Below are positions 33,195-42,002 of a DNA stretch of 64,000 nt, piece after piece; position 1 is the first letter of the stretch; each line of letters opens with the position of its first letter. The notes under the pieces are model-generated. The model was not told the DNA's origin and searched no databases. It worked only from the letters and a program-made list of their open reading frames with translations. Both the position numbers and the translations under genes were made by a program. This DNA is from CAYMEK01 sp964389305 (lineage in GTDB: Bacteria > Spirochaetota > Spirochaetia > SZUA-6 > DRHE01), in assembly GCA_964389305.1 (NCBI GenBank), contig CAYMEK010000002.1:86814-150813 (forward strand). The letters run 5' to 3'.

Positions 33195-33393
33195 ACCCCT
33201 ACCCTGAATGAGCCGGACCGCGGCGCTCGCCTGCCGGACCGGCCGGATCGAGTCTGGACGGCGAAGCCGCCGTTGCCCCTATATATATCTTTCGGCTTCC
33301 CGCTCACCTAGGCTAAACAGCCGGCAGAGAAAGCCGAAGATTCAGATTGACGGCGAATATCAAAAAATCGTATTTTCTTCCCCTGAGAAGCGG

Positions 33394-34740
33394 ATGAGAA
33401 GCCTGACCAAAGGCAACGAGGCTGCCTGCATAATCACTTTCGCCCTGCCCATGCTGATCGGCAATGTGTTCCAGCAGCTATACATGATGGTGGACAGCGT
33501 TGTCGTCGGCAGGGGGGTGGGCAAAGAAGCCCTGGCGGCGGTCGGAGCCTCCTTTCCGATTATCTTTCTGATGGTCTCCCTGATCATCGGCGTGACCATG
33601 GGAGGCGGCATCATGCTTTCCCAGTACTTCGGAGCCAGGGATTTTCGAAAGCTGAGAGCGACCATCGAGACAACGGTTATCTTCCTCTTTTTCGCAGCCG
33701 TCCTGGTAACCGTCCTCGGCCTGCTCCTCAGCGGATCCATCCTGCGGGCCCTGCAGATTCCACCGGCCGTCTTTCCCCTGGCCAGGCAGTATCTGATCGT
33801 GATGTTCGTCGGAATGCTGTTCATCTTCGGCTACAACACGGTCAGCGCCATTTTACGCGGCCTGGGGGATTCGAAGAACCCTCTCTACTTTCTGATGATC
33901 GCTACGGCCGTAAACATCCTGCTCGATCTACTTTTCGTTATCGTATTCCGTTGGGGCGTGGCCGGGGCCGCCTGGGCCACGGTCATCGCGCAGGGATTTT
34001 CGTTTCTAGTAGGCATCATCTACCTCCGGCGTTCCCCTTACGAGTTCCTGCACCTGAGAATCGGATCGATCCGCTTCGATCCGCAGATCTTCCGCACGAT
34101 ACTCAAGATAGGACTTCCGACCGGAATCCAGCAATCGCTGGTAGCCCTGGGATTCATCGCCCTGACCCGAATCGTCAATCCCTTCGGTACCAATGTAATA
34201 GCCGGCTACACCGCAGCCTCGCGGCTCGATACCTTTGCCTCCATGCCGGCCATGAACCTCTCCATGGCGATTTCCACCTTCACAGGACAGAACCTGGGAG
34301 CCCGGAAGCCCGAACGGGTTCGCAAGGGCTATCTCTACACTCTGCTGATGGCCGGCGCCATCTCCCTGGTGATGAGCGCAATCATGATCGGCTTCAGGAG
34401 GACGCTGATCGGGCTGTTCTCCCGGGACCCGTCCGTGGTGGCGATCGGGGGCGAGTATCTCCTGATCGTGTCCCTGTTCTACGTCGTGTTCTCGGGCATG
34501 TTCGTCACCGGAGGCGTGCTGAGGGGAGCCGGGGACACGATGACCCAGATGGTTCTTACCCTACTGGCCCTCTGGGTGGTACGAATACCGGTCTCCGCCC
34601 TGCTTTCCTCGCTCGTCGGCAGCACCGGCATCTGGTGGGGCATCCCGGCCGGCTGGGTGGTGGGGTTCACCGCCACCTTTATCTACTTCCTGGGCGGCAG
34701 GTGGAACCGCAAAGTCCTGGTCAAACCGGCCGCCGCTTGA
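33394..34740 (+). CDS. MATE-family efflux transporter
   Basis: A 448-residue inner-membrane antiporter with about 12 helices in two similar halves. Typical phrases are ALPMLIGNVFQQLYMMVDSVVVGRGVGKEALAAVGASFPI, GGGIMLSQYFGARD, NTVSAILRGLGDSKNPLYFLMIATAVNILLDLLFV and, in the second half, GLPTGIQQSLVALGF with YTAASRLDTFASMPAMNLSMAISTFTGQN. The family exports cationic drugs or metabolites in exchange for Na+ or H+. ATG 33394 (GAGAAGCGG upstream) is chosen; the frame is open a further 62 codons upstream, but these are basic and unlike the family. Confidence 0.92.
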   Translation: MRSLTKGNEAACIITFALPMLIGNVFQQLYMMVDSVVVGRGVGKEALAAVGASFPIIFLMVSLIIGVTMGGGIMLSQYFGARDFRKLRATIETTVIFLFFAAVLVTVLGLLLSGSILRALQIPPAVFPLARQYLIVMFVGMLFIFGYNTVSAILRGLGDSKNPLYFLMIATAVNILLDLLFVIVFRWGVAGAAWATVIAQGFSFLVGIIYLRRSPYEFLHLRIGSIRFDPQIFRTILKIGLPTGIQQSLVALGFIALTRIVNPFGTNVIAGYTAASRLDTFASMPAMNLSMAISTFTGQNLGARKPERVRKGYLYTLLMAGAISLVMSAIMIGFRRTLIGLFSRDPSVVAIGGEYLLIVSLFYVVFSGMFVTGGVLRGAGDTMTQMVLTLLALWVVRIPVSALLSSLVGSTGIWWGIPAGWVVGFTATFIYFLGGRWNRKVLVKPAAA

Positions 34741-34859
34741 TCCGTTCGGGCGGCTGCCCCGGTCCGGCGCGGAGAACGCCCCCGGCAGACCGACGCCGAA
34801 GAGCTGCCGGGGTCCGTTCCCGGGTTTCCCGGCTGCCGCCGCTCATCGCAGCGGGGGCT

Positions 34860-35687
34860 TCAGGACAACTCCAGGCCGAGCTGCCGCAGCGTGGCGACCG
34901 TTTCGGTTACAACGTCGACGTCGTTGCAGCCCTGCCACTCGCTGCATTGATATTCCAGGCAGATCACCCCCGTATAACCGGCCGCAACCAGAGCGGCAAT
35001 GATTGCCTTTGCCGGGATGGCGCCTTCTTCGGCCCTGCTCTGCAGCCGGCCGGCGCGCGCCTGCCGCAGATGGAAATGAGAAGTATAGGGATGCAATAGC
35101 TGCACCGTCTTCGGCTCGCAACCCCGGGCAATGAAATGGGAGTAGTCCAGAGTGATTCGCAAGCCGTCTACGGCCTCTACCAATCGCAGGGCACGTTCCG
35201 GCTCCTCGATAATCGAATCCAGGTGGGGCTCCACGGACAGGCGCAGGCCCTTTTCTCCGGCTAGGGAACAGAAATCGCCCAGAACCTCCACGCATGTCCC
35301 CCAACCCAGCTCCCGGCTCGCAGGCTGGGGTATTCCAGGTTTCAAGGTAAGACCCGGCGATCCGGCTTCCGCGGCCAGGGCTATGAGCCTGGTAAACTGC
35401 CTTCTGTTCCGTTTTCTGTGATCGCGGTCCGGATCGTTCGTTTCAAAGGGCAGAGCGGGAAACAGGTCGCTCGGCTTGAGGTCTTCGGAAGCCAGAGCTG
35501 CTTTCAAGATCCGCCCCTGCCGTACGGAAGACAGAGATGGATCCAGGCTCAGGTGGGAAAACCCGACATCCACGCGATCGAAACCGAGCGCTCGGACGAT
35601 TTTCAACGCCCTGGGCAGAGGAAGGGCGGCGAAGGACCAGGAGGAGCAGGCCAGCGGAAGCTCCAGTCCGTTTACTCGAAGCAGCAC
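34860..35687 (-). CDS. TIM-barrel sugar-phosphate isomerase/epimerase
   Basis: A 275-residue xylose-isomerase-like TIM barrel. It contains VRALGFDRVDVGFSHL, LIALAAEAGSPGLTLKPG, LRLSVEPHLDSIIEEPERALRLVEAV with the metal-binding Glu, LRITLDYSHFIARG with metal-binding Asp and His, and HFHLRQARAGRLQ. Such enzymes isomerise or epimerise free or phosphorylated keto sugars and often accompany Gfo/Idh oxidoreductases. It is the last gene of the nine-gene leftward operon, four bases after the second permease. Confidence 0.82.
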   Translation of the reverse strand: MLLRVNGLELPLACSSWSFAALPLPRALKIVRALGFDRVDVGFSHLSLDPSLSSVRQGRILKAALASEDLKPSDLFPALPFETNDPDRDHRKRNRRQFTRLIALAAEAGSPGLTLKPGIPQPASRELGWGTCVEVLGDFCSLAGEKGLRLSVEPHLDSIIEEPERALRLVEAVDGLRITLDYSHFIARGCEPKTVQLLHPYTSHFHLRQARAGRLQSRAEEGAIPAKAIIAALVAAGYTGVICLEYQCSEWQGCNDVDVVTETVATLRQLGLELS

Positions 35688-35691
35688 TTCG

Positions 35692-36552
35692 CTATTCCTT
35701 TACCGCTCCCCGGGTGAATCCTTGAACGATAAACCGCTGCAAAAGGGTAAATACAAGAATCGGCGGGATACAGGCCAGAAACGAACCGGCCATGATCTGC
35801 CCCCAGCTGATTCTGCCGTGCTGGCCCTGCATCATGGCCAGACCGATCGTCAATGTCCTCATGTGAGAGCTGCGGGTAAAGGCCAGAGCGTAGATGTATT
35901 CCTGCCAGGCCAGGATGAAGGCGAACATGGCCACCGCCACCAGGCCGGGCGCGGCCAGCGGCAGCACGATCCTATACAACACCTGAAGCCGGCTGCAGCC
36001 GTCGATGATGGCGGCTTCCTCGAGGGAGACGGGTATGGTGTCGAAGTATCCTTTGAGCATCCAGGCTGAGAACGGCAGGGCGAAGGTCCCGTAGGCGATG
36101 ATCAAGGAAATGTGGGTGTCGATCAGGCCCACCGCACGCATCACCGTGAACAGGGGTATCACCAACAGCACATAGGGAAACATCTGCACGGCGATGATGA
36201 GCACCCCCAGGTACGCCCGCCCCTTGAAGTTAAATCTGGACAGGCTGTAGCCGGCGAAAACCGCTACTACCAGGGCGGCCATGGTGGTGATGAGGCTGAT
36301 CTTGCTCGAGTTCTTGAAAAACACCGGATAGTCGGTGTTGAACAGCAGGACCGCATAGTTGCTCAAGGTCGGGTTCTTCGGTATCCAGCGCGGGACCTTG
36401 GTGAATATCTCGTCCATTGGCTTGAACGAGGTGGAGATCATCCAGAGAAGCGGAAAAATCAAGGCCAGGGAGAAGGCCAGGAGACCAAGGTAGACTCCCG
36501 CGTTCCGTATCCTGGCTCTGCTCTTTCGGCTCAAACCCATCTTCTCCTCCAC
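35692..36552 (-). CDS. Carbohydrate ABC transporter permease (MalG-like)
   Basis: A 286-residue inner-membrane permease with six helices. The cytoplasmic EAA loop that contacts the ATPase is visible as IPVSLEEAAIIDGCSRLQVLYRIVLPLAAPGL. The N-terminal SLALIFPLLWMISTSFKPMDEIF and the C-terminal LQRFIVQGFTRGAVKE are typical of the CUT1 family. It pairs with the MalF-like gene 13 bases upstream. No ATP-binding subunit is encoded in the operon, so a shared MsmK/UgpC-type ATPase elsewhere is likely. Confidence 0.94.
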   Translation of the reverse strand: MEEKMGLSRKSRARIRNAGVYLGLLAFSLALIFPLLWMISTSFKPMDEIFTKVPRWIPKNPTLSNYAVLLFNTDYPVFFKNSSKISLITTMAALVVAVFAGYSLSRFNFKGRAYLGVLIIAVQMFPYVLLVIPLFTVMRAVGLIDTHISLIIAYGTFALPFSAWMLKGYFDTIPVSLEEAAIIDGCSRLQVLYRIVLPLAAPGLVAVAMFAFILAWQEYIYALAFTRSSHMRTLTIGLAMMQGQHGRISWGQIMAGSFLACIPPILVFTLLQRFIVQGFTRGAVKE

Positions 36553-36565
36553 AACGCCGATCGCC

Positions 36566-37450
36566 CTAGATGATTCGCCTGATGTAGAAAGCGGTCAGCA
36601 CCATCATGATCACCAGCATAACGGTGGCCACCGTGGCGGCGGCGCTGAACTGAAAGGCGGCGAAGAAAAGCTGATACGTATAGGTCGAGAGAATCTGAGT
36701 CAGGTTTCCCGGCCCGCCCCGGGTCAGGATATAGGTCAGCTCGAACTGGTTAATATTCCAGATTGTGGTCAAGATGATGACGATAAAGGAAATGTCTCTC
36801 AAGTGGGGCATGGTGATGTAGCGCAGCCTCTGCCAGGCGCTCGCCCCGTCCATCATGGCCGCTTCGTATTCTTCCCCTGGAATCGCCTGTAATCCGGCCA
36901 GAAGCACGATCGCTACGAAGGGGATTCCCTGCCAGATGCCCGCAGCGATGATCGACCACATGGCGGTGTTCGTGTTCGCCAGCCAGGCGACATTGTGCTC
37001 GATAATTCTGACCGATGTCAGCAGGTGATTGAGGATGCCGTACTGTTCGGCATATATCCACTTCCAGGCGATGGCCGCGATGGCCGGGGGTATCACCCAG
37101 GGAACGAGGATAAGCGAACGGAATATCACCCGCCCGCGTATTTTTTGATTCAGCAGCAGCGCTAGAACGAGGCCCAGAAGATACCGGCCTGCGAGCACCG
37201 ACAGGGTCCACCAGATCGTGTGCCAGAGGGCGATGAAGAAGACCCGGTTCTCAGCAAGGAGGCGGAAATTTTTGAGGCCTACGAACGACGCCTCCAGGTT
37301 GTAGGCGTCCTTGTTGTAGAAACTCAGTACAACTCCGCTGACCAGGGGATAGAGAAGGAGCACGCCTATTAGCAGCAGGCACGGGAATATGAACAGGTAA
37401 GGAGTCAGCGTTTCCTTGAGTCGGTATTCGAGCACAGGCACGGCTCTCAT
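36566..37450 (-). CDS. Carbohydrate ABC transporter permease (MalF-like)
   Basis: An approximately 294-residue permease with six membrane helices. Characteristic parts are YLFIFPCLLLIGVLLLYPLVSGVVLSF at the N-terminus, the EAA loop IPGEEYEAAMMDGASAWQRLRYITMPHL, and NINQFELTYILTRGGPGNLTQILSTYTYQ near the C-terminus. It forms the heterodimeric channel with the MalG-like subunit. ATG 37450 is chosen over the in-frame GTG three bases upstream. It is separated from the binding-protein gene by a 9-bp hairpin. Confidence 0.94.
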   Translation of the reverse strand: MRAVPVLEYRLKETLTPYLFIFPCLLLIGVLLLYPLVSGVVLSFYNKDAYNLEASFVGLKNFRLLAENRVFFIALWHTIWWTLSVLAGRYLLGLVLALLLNQKIRGRVIFRSLILVPWVIPPAIAAIAWKWIYAEQYGILNHLLTSVRIIEHNVAWLANTNTAMWSIIAAGIWQGIPFVAIVLLAGLQAIPGEEYEAAMMDGASAWQRLRYITMPHLRDISFIVIILTTIWNINQFELTYILTRGGPGNLTQILSTYTYQLFFAAFQFSAAATVATVMLVIMMVLTAFYIRRII

Positions 37451-37468
37451 CACGGATTAGAGCAAAAT

Positions 37469-37491
37469 CGGTGCGGGAAGATCCCGCACCG
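37469..37491 (-). terminator. Intra-operon hairpin between binding protein and permease genes
   Basis: CGGTGCGGG (37469-37477) and CCCGCACCG (37483-37491) form a perfect 9-bp stem with a 5-base loop in the 55-base space after the binding-protein stop. On the minus strand it is followed by ATTTTG, a weak U-tract. Such elements commonly attenuate transcription or protect the upstream mRNA so that binding protein exceeds permease. Confidence 0.6.
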
Positions 37492-37505
37492 CCTGTACGA
37501 ATGAT

Positions 37506-38855
37506 CTAATGTCCCTGCAGCTTGGTCAACTGCTCGTGAAGGAACTTCATCGTCTGCTCGACCTCCAGCTTCCCCTGAAGCATATCCTGTACGGTCGCTC
37601 TTCCGTATAGCTCGGCGAACTGCTGCCACTTGGGATCCATGGCCAGGGGCTTGGAATAGTCCACCGCATCCAGGAACGGCTGCAGCAGGGGCTCGTAGTT
37701 TCGTTTAGCCCACTCCAGGTAGTCTTTGGTGAAGTTCAATGCCCCCGCCCGGTAGGCATACTCGTCTGCGTAGGTCTTGCCGTCCTTGTATTCCGTCACG
37801 TACATCCAGTTCAAGAACTCAACGGCCGCTTCCTTGTTCTGGGAAGCTTTCAGGATATTGAAGGTGTTCGGGTGACCCATGGTGGCCGTCTCCTTTCCCG
37901 GGGCTACCGAGGGGGTGAGCCCCGTGCTCCACTTGCCATTCAGCTCCGGGGCCTTGGCTTTGACGGCGCCGACGACCCAGGCTCCGTTATACATGATGGC
38001 GAAATCGCCGAAGGCAAAGCCATTGGTGACGGCCTCCCAATCCATGTCCACGATAGTGGCCGGCATGACCTTGTGCTTCTGGACCAGGTCCACCATGAAG
38101 CGCGTCCCTTTCAGGGCTGCTGGTGAGTTCAAGTCGGAGTACCACTGCCCCTCCTGGTATTTCACCACCGGGGAGCCGGCCTGCCACATCCAGGTCTGCC
38201 AGAACTGCACCGCGTTTTCGGCTTGAACGGGATGCCCGTATCCCCACTGGTCGGTCACCCCGTCCCCGTTCTTATCCCTGGTCAGCTTTTGGGCGCTCGC
38301 CAGAAGCTCGTCCCAGGTCTTGGGATGTGCGGCTACCCCCGCGGCGCTGAATAGATCGTCCCTGAAAAAATAGGTCCAGGTGCAGCCCTCGGTGGGAAAT
38401 CCGTCAATGCGCCCCTCCGGAGTCTGGATGATATTGAGCGCGCCGGGAAGCAGGTTGTTTTTCACTTTCGGCAGCAAGGCATCGGTTACGTCGGTATAGG
38501 CTCCCATGGCCCGAAACTGAGCGACCATGGTGGGATTCGCCTCGGATATGTCGGGAGACGCCCCGCCCATGATGGAGGTCAGCAGCTGGGCCGGGGCGTC
38601 CGTCCAGCTCACCCTGGTCTGTTCGATCTGGATGTTGGGGTTCCTGTTCATGAAGGCGTCGACAGCCAGATCCATGAGCTCGATCATCTCCGGAACCCAG
38701 GTCATGTGGAAGAAGTTGATCGTGGTCGGCGCCGCCGCCTCGGTGCTGGGGGCGGCTGGCCCGGCTTCCTGCTTCCCGCCGGAAAAGGCGAGCGGCGCAG
38801 CCGCGGCGAGCACGATCATGCTCACAACCGTTACAAGCTTGACTGTGATTTTCAT
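37506..38855 (-). CDS. Sugar ABC transporter substrate-binding protein
   Basis: A 449-residue periplasmic binding protein of the CUT1 (extracellular solute-binding family 1) type. The signal peptide is about residues 1-25 and is followed by FSGGKQEAGPAA. There is no lipobox Cys, as often in spirochaetes. The body contains PTTINFFHMTWVPEMIELMDLAVDAFMNRNPNIQIE, DEYAYRAGAL and GDFAIMYNGAWVVGAVKAK, typical of the fold. ATG 38855 has AAGGAGG upstream and leaves a 16-base gap from the aldolase gene. An earlier in-frame start would overlap that gene. The ligand is unknown; the operon suggests a sugar acid or oligosaccharide. Confidence 0.93.
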   Translation of the reverse strand: MKITVKLVTVVSMIVLAAAAPLAFSGGKQEAGPAAPSTEAAAPTTINFFHMTWVPEMIELMDLAVDAFMNRNPNIQIEQTRVSWTDAPAQLLTSIMGGASPDISEANPTMVAQFRAMGAYTDVTDALLPKVKNNLLPGALNIIQTPEGRIDGFPTEGCTWTYFFRDDLFSAAGVAAHPKTWDELLASAQKLTRDKNGDGVTDQWGYGHPVQAENAVQFWQTWMWQAGSPVVKYQEGQWYSDLNSPAALKGTRFMVDLVQKHKVMPATIVDMDWEAVTNGFAFGDFAIMYNGAWVVGAVKAKAPELNGKWSTGLTPSVAPGKETATMGHPNTFNILKASQNKEAAVEFLNWMYVTEYKDGKTYADEYAYRAGALNFTKDYLEWAKRNYEPLLQPFLDAVDYSKPLAMDPKWQQFAELYGRATVQDMLQGKLEVEQTMKFLHEQLTKLQGH

Positions 38856-38871
38856 ATAACCCTCCTTGTGG

Positions 38872-39813
38872 TTATTGTTTTTTCTGAGGGGTATGGGCTT
38901 CCACCCCCTCTCCCGGTCCACCAAAGCAAACGCTGTTCATCATTTCGCCGTAGCGGTCCAGAATTCGCCTGTGGACATCCTCCAACGCGAAATCCGGCCG
39001 CCGGCAACCATCGAGCGTTATCACCCCCTTTCGCTTCAGAAAGTACTTTTCGGCCGCGAGGAACATCTCCGTCGACTGGTCGACGAAGGCCAGATAGGGC
39101 ACAATGAGGTTGTGGAGCCTGAAGGCGGCGTCTCGGTCGCCTTTCAGGTAGCAGTCGTAGATGGCTATGAACTTGTCGGCCTGGCTGCAGCCGGGCATCA
39201 CGCCCACCGCTCCCCGCTCGAGAGCCTCGAAAAAAGCCAGTCCGCCCTTCCCGGCCAGAACCTTCAGACCGCATTCTGTCAGCCGCGACACCAGCGGACC
39301 GGCGGGTTTCGATTCCACCTTTACGTACAGCTTTCCGTTGCCGCGCTCCGACAGCTTCAAGAACACCTCTGTAGGGATCGTTATCCCGGTCTCCTCCGGC
39401 GCGTACTGAACGATCACCGGGATGCCCGCCTCGCCGATGATCTGCTGAAGGTGCCGCAGTATCGATCCGGCGTCGGGAGCGGCGAAAAACGGCGGCAGGA
39501 GCATGAGGGCGTCGGCGCCGGCGCGAGCCGCCTCGGTTGCCTGCTCCAGGGCCGGTAAGGTGCCGTGCGCGGTGACCGAAACGATGGCCGCCGTTCTCCC
39601 GCCCACGGAATCGATAAAGAACTCGAGCAGGCGCTTGCGCTCCGCCTCGGTGAGCTTGTAGAACTCGCTCCCTACTCCGAAGATGGCCAGGCCGTGGACG
39701 CCGGCGGCGATCAACGCTTCGATCAAGCCCTTCATCTCCTCGAAGTGCATCCGTTCGCTGGAGTCGAACAGCGTGGGAACCACGGGACATATCCCTCGAA
39801 TGACCGCCGGCAT
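38872..39813 (-). CDS. DHDPS/NAL-family aldolase or synthase
   Basis: A 313-residue class I aldolase of the dihydrodipicolinate synthase family. The N-terminal VIRGICPVVPTLFDSSERMHFEEMKGLIEALIAAGVHGLAIFGVGSEFYKLT covers the alpha-keto-acid-binding region, although the usual GTTGE is GVGSE here. The conserved Tyr lies in IVQYAPEETG, and the Schiff-base Lys is likely in LYVKVESKPAGPL. In a sugar-acid cluster the expected role is retro-aldol cleavage of, or water loss from, a 2-keto-3-deoxy sugar acid made by the adjacent dehydratase. Biosynthetic DapA is less likely in this context. Confidence 0.85.
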   Translation of the reverse strand: MPAVIRGICPVVPTLFDSSERMHFEEMKGLIEALIAAGVHGLAIFGVGSEFYKLTEAERKRLLEFFIDSVGGRTAAIVSVTAHGTLPALEQATEAARAGADALMLLPPFFAAPDAGSILRHLQQIIGEAGIPVIVQYAPEETGITIPTEVFLKLSERGNGKLYVKVESKPAGPLVSRLTECGLKVLAGKGGLAFFEALERGAVGVMPGCSQADKFIAIYDCYLKGDRDAAFRLHNLIVPYLAFVDQSTEMFLAAEKYFLKRKGVITLDGCRRPDFALEDVHRRILDRYGEMMNSVCFGGPGEGVEAHTPQKKQ

Positions 39814-39822
39814 CCTCGCTCC

Positions 39823-41016
39823 TTAGCTCTCCAGCCAGCCGGTCAGCCCGGAGCGCTTCTGGGATTCCTTGTCCACGGCCTGGCCTTCCGGAATAAAGGG
39901 ATACCGGGAGTCGATATCCTCGTCCAGGTGTACCCCGAGACCGATCGCGGCGGGCGGGCGGACCGCGCCATTGTCTACCTCCAGGGGCTCCGCCAGGATG
40001 CTGTCTCTCAGAGGGTTTACCGTCCGGTCGTGTTCCAGGACGATGCAGTTGGCGGTGGAAAGGACGAAATGGAGATTGGCCATTAATCCCACTGCGCTGC
40101 CGAATACGTGCGGTGCGCAGGGCAGCTGGAAGGCGGAAGCCAGGGCGGCGATTTTCTTGCACTCGCTGATCCCTCCGGCACGGGTTACGTCCGGCTGCAC
40201 GATGTCCACCGCCCTGGGCCAGAGAAGCTGCTGAAATCCGAAACGGGTGAACTCGTTCTCTCCGGTGGCGATAGGGACGGTGGTGGCCGCGCACAACTTG
40301 CGGAACCCTTCGAGGTTATCCGGGTGCAGCGGCTCCTCCAGCCAGAACAGATCGAAGGGCTCCAGCTTGCGGGCCACTCGAATGGCCGTGAAATCCGTCC
40401 AGGGCCGGTCGGTATAGCACTGGCCCGCATCGGCCATGATATCCAAATCGCCGCCGAAGTTCTGCCGCAGCGCCCGGATGCGCTCCAGGTCTTGCTCCAG
40501 GTCCGAGCCGATGCGTATCTTCACGGCCGTGTAGCCCTGCTCCCGGTAGCGCCCGACGTCCTCGATCAGAGCATTCAGCGGCTGTTCCATCCCGGCGCTG
40601 GCATACAGCCGTACCCGTTCCCGGCAGGCACCGCCGAGAATCCGGTACAACGGCTGCTTCACGAACCTGGCGGCGATATCCCATAGGGCAATGTCCAATC
40701 CGCTGATAATGGGAATAACCACGCCCTTCCTGCCCCAGTGGCTGGAGCGCATGTACATCCTGTGCCACAGCCGCTCGATGTTCAGAGGGTCCTCGCCGAC
40801 CAGCAGCGGGACAAACTGCTCCTCCACGATGCTCTTCACCGACTGGGGCAGGAAAGCCGTTTCGCCAATCTCGCCGTAGCCTTCGATCCCCTCGTCGGTG
40901 CCGACGCGGACGAACACCGCGTTCCTGCGCAGGGTCCTGCCGCCGGCCCAGGACCAGATCTCGTCGGGCTTGTATTCGTAGGTCAACAGATGGGTGCGGA
41001 TCTGGGTAATCTTCAT
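39823..41016 (-). CDS. Enolase-superfamily sugar-acid dehydratase (mandelate racemase group)
   Basis: A 397-residue member of the mandelate racemase/muconate lactonising enzyme family. The N-terminal capping domain starts MKITQIRTHLLTY. The barrel shows a KxR base motif in AVKIRIGSD, metal ligands in IMADAGQCY, FWLEEPLHPDN and ATGENEF, and the catalytic His in CAPHVFGSAVG. Such enzymes abstract the proton alpha to a carboxylate, usually dehydrating aldonates or aldarates to 2-keto-3-deoxy acids. ATG 41016 gives an ATGA overlap with the preceding oxidoreductase; the frame is open further upstream, but without family resemblance. Confidence 0.9.
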   Translation of the reverse strand: MKITQIRTHLLTYEYKPDEIWSWAGGRTLRRNAVFVRVGTDEGIEGYGEIGETAFLPQSVKSIVEEQFVPLLVGEDPLNIERLWHRMYMRSSHWGRKGVVIPIISGLDIALWDIAARFVKQPLYRILGGACRERVRLYASAGMEQPLNALIEDVGRYREQGYTAVKIRIGSDLEQDLERIRALRQNFGGDLDIMADAGQCYTDRPWTDFTAIRVARKLEPFDLFWLEEPLHPDNLEGFRKLCAATTVPIATGENEFTRFGFQQLLWPRAVDIVQPDVTRAGGISECKKIAALASAFQLPCAPHVFGSAVGLMANLHFVLSTANCIVLEHDRTVNPLRDSILAEPLEVDNGAVRPPAAIGLGVHLDEDIDSRYPFIPEGQAVDKESQKRSGLTGWLES

Positions 41017-42002
41017 GCCGTTCCACCTTCCGTAATCTCCACAACGGTGCGCCGGCGGATCGATTCTTCCACCGCCAGCATGATCTTCAAGGCCAGGTAG
41101 GCGTCGTGCAGCGTGGACAGGGGCTCCCGCCCGTGCAGAATGCACTCGTTGACGAAAAAATCCACTTCGCGCTCGAACATCTCCTGGTAAAGGGGATACT
41201 CCCATGGCGGACCTTTGCCGGAGAGGCCGGTGACCGCATCCCGGCGGGAGAAATGGAAGCCCCCGTCCAGGCCCAACAGCTTGATCTTGAACGTCCAGGG
41301 ATCGCTGGTCTGGTCTTCCCCCGCCCAGGACAGGAAAAGTTGAGCCAGGGCGCCGCCCTGCAGCTCCAGATTGACCGCCACCTGCTCCTCATCGCCGCCG
41401 GTCCGGCGGAAGCGGCCGGCGAATCCCTGCACCCTTCTGGGTATCCCCAGCAGGGCCAGCAGGACGTAGATCTGGTGGCAAAGCACCTCCCGCAGAGGCC
41501 CGTGGTACCTGGGTAGGTACTCCTCCGGCATCCTGTAGATCTCGCTCATGTATAGATACATGGGCGCTCCGGCGGCCTGCTCGGCGGCCAGGCGCGCCAG
41601 GCGGCGTATTTCGGGCAGGTACAGGTAGCTGTGCCCAGGCAGGCACTGCACGTGGAAGCGCCGGGCCAGCTTAGCGAGCTCCGTTATCTCCTCCGGCTGG
41701 TAGCTGACCGGCTTCTCCACCAGCACGTGCTTGCCTTTGCGTATCGCCATCTCCGCATAGGAAAAATGCGCTTCCACAGGGGTGAGCACGAACACGGCAT
41801 CGATATCACCGGCGGCGAGCATCTGCTCCGGACTGCCAGCGATCTCCGCGCCCCATCCCGCCGCCCTGCTGCGGGCGCGCTCGACGCTGCGGCTGCTGAC
41901 CGCCACCAGCCTGGCCTGCCGGCAGCGGCTCAGCGCGCGGTAATGGTTTTCCGCTACCCGGCCGCAGCCTATGAATCCCACCCGAACTATCTCACCACTC
42001 AT
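41013..42002 (-). CDS. Gfo/Idh/MocA-family oxidoreductase (second in operon)
   Basis: A 329-residue NAD(P)-dependent oxidoreductase. The Rossmann motif VGFIGCGRVAENHYRALSRC is at the N-terminus, and the family's EKP motif is present as VLVEKPVSYQPEEI. The C-terminal domain carries CLPGHSYLYLPEIRRL and YHGPLREVLCHQIYVLLALLG with the likely catalytic His. It overlaps both neighbours by a few bases. Together with the next upstream paralogue it probably interconverts hydroxy and keto groups on the imported sugar. Confidence 0.9.
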   Translation of the reverse strand: MSGEIVRVGFIGCGRVAENHYRALSRCRQARLVAVSSRSVERARSRAAGWGAEIAGSPEQMLAAGDIDAVFVLTPVEAHFSYAEMAIRKGKHVLVEKPVSYQPEEITELAKLARRFHVQCLPGHSYLYLPEIRRLARLAAEQAAGAPMYLYMSEIYRMPEEYLPRYHGPLREVLCHQIYVLLALLGIPRRVQGFAGRFRRTGGDEEQVAVNLELQGGALAQLFLSWAGEDQTSDPWTFKIKLLGLDGGFHFSRRDAVTGLSGKGPPWEYPLYQEMFEREVDFFVNECILHGREPLSTLHDAYLALKIMLAVEESIRRRTVVEITEGGTA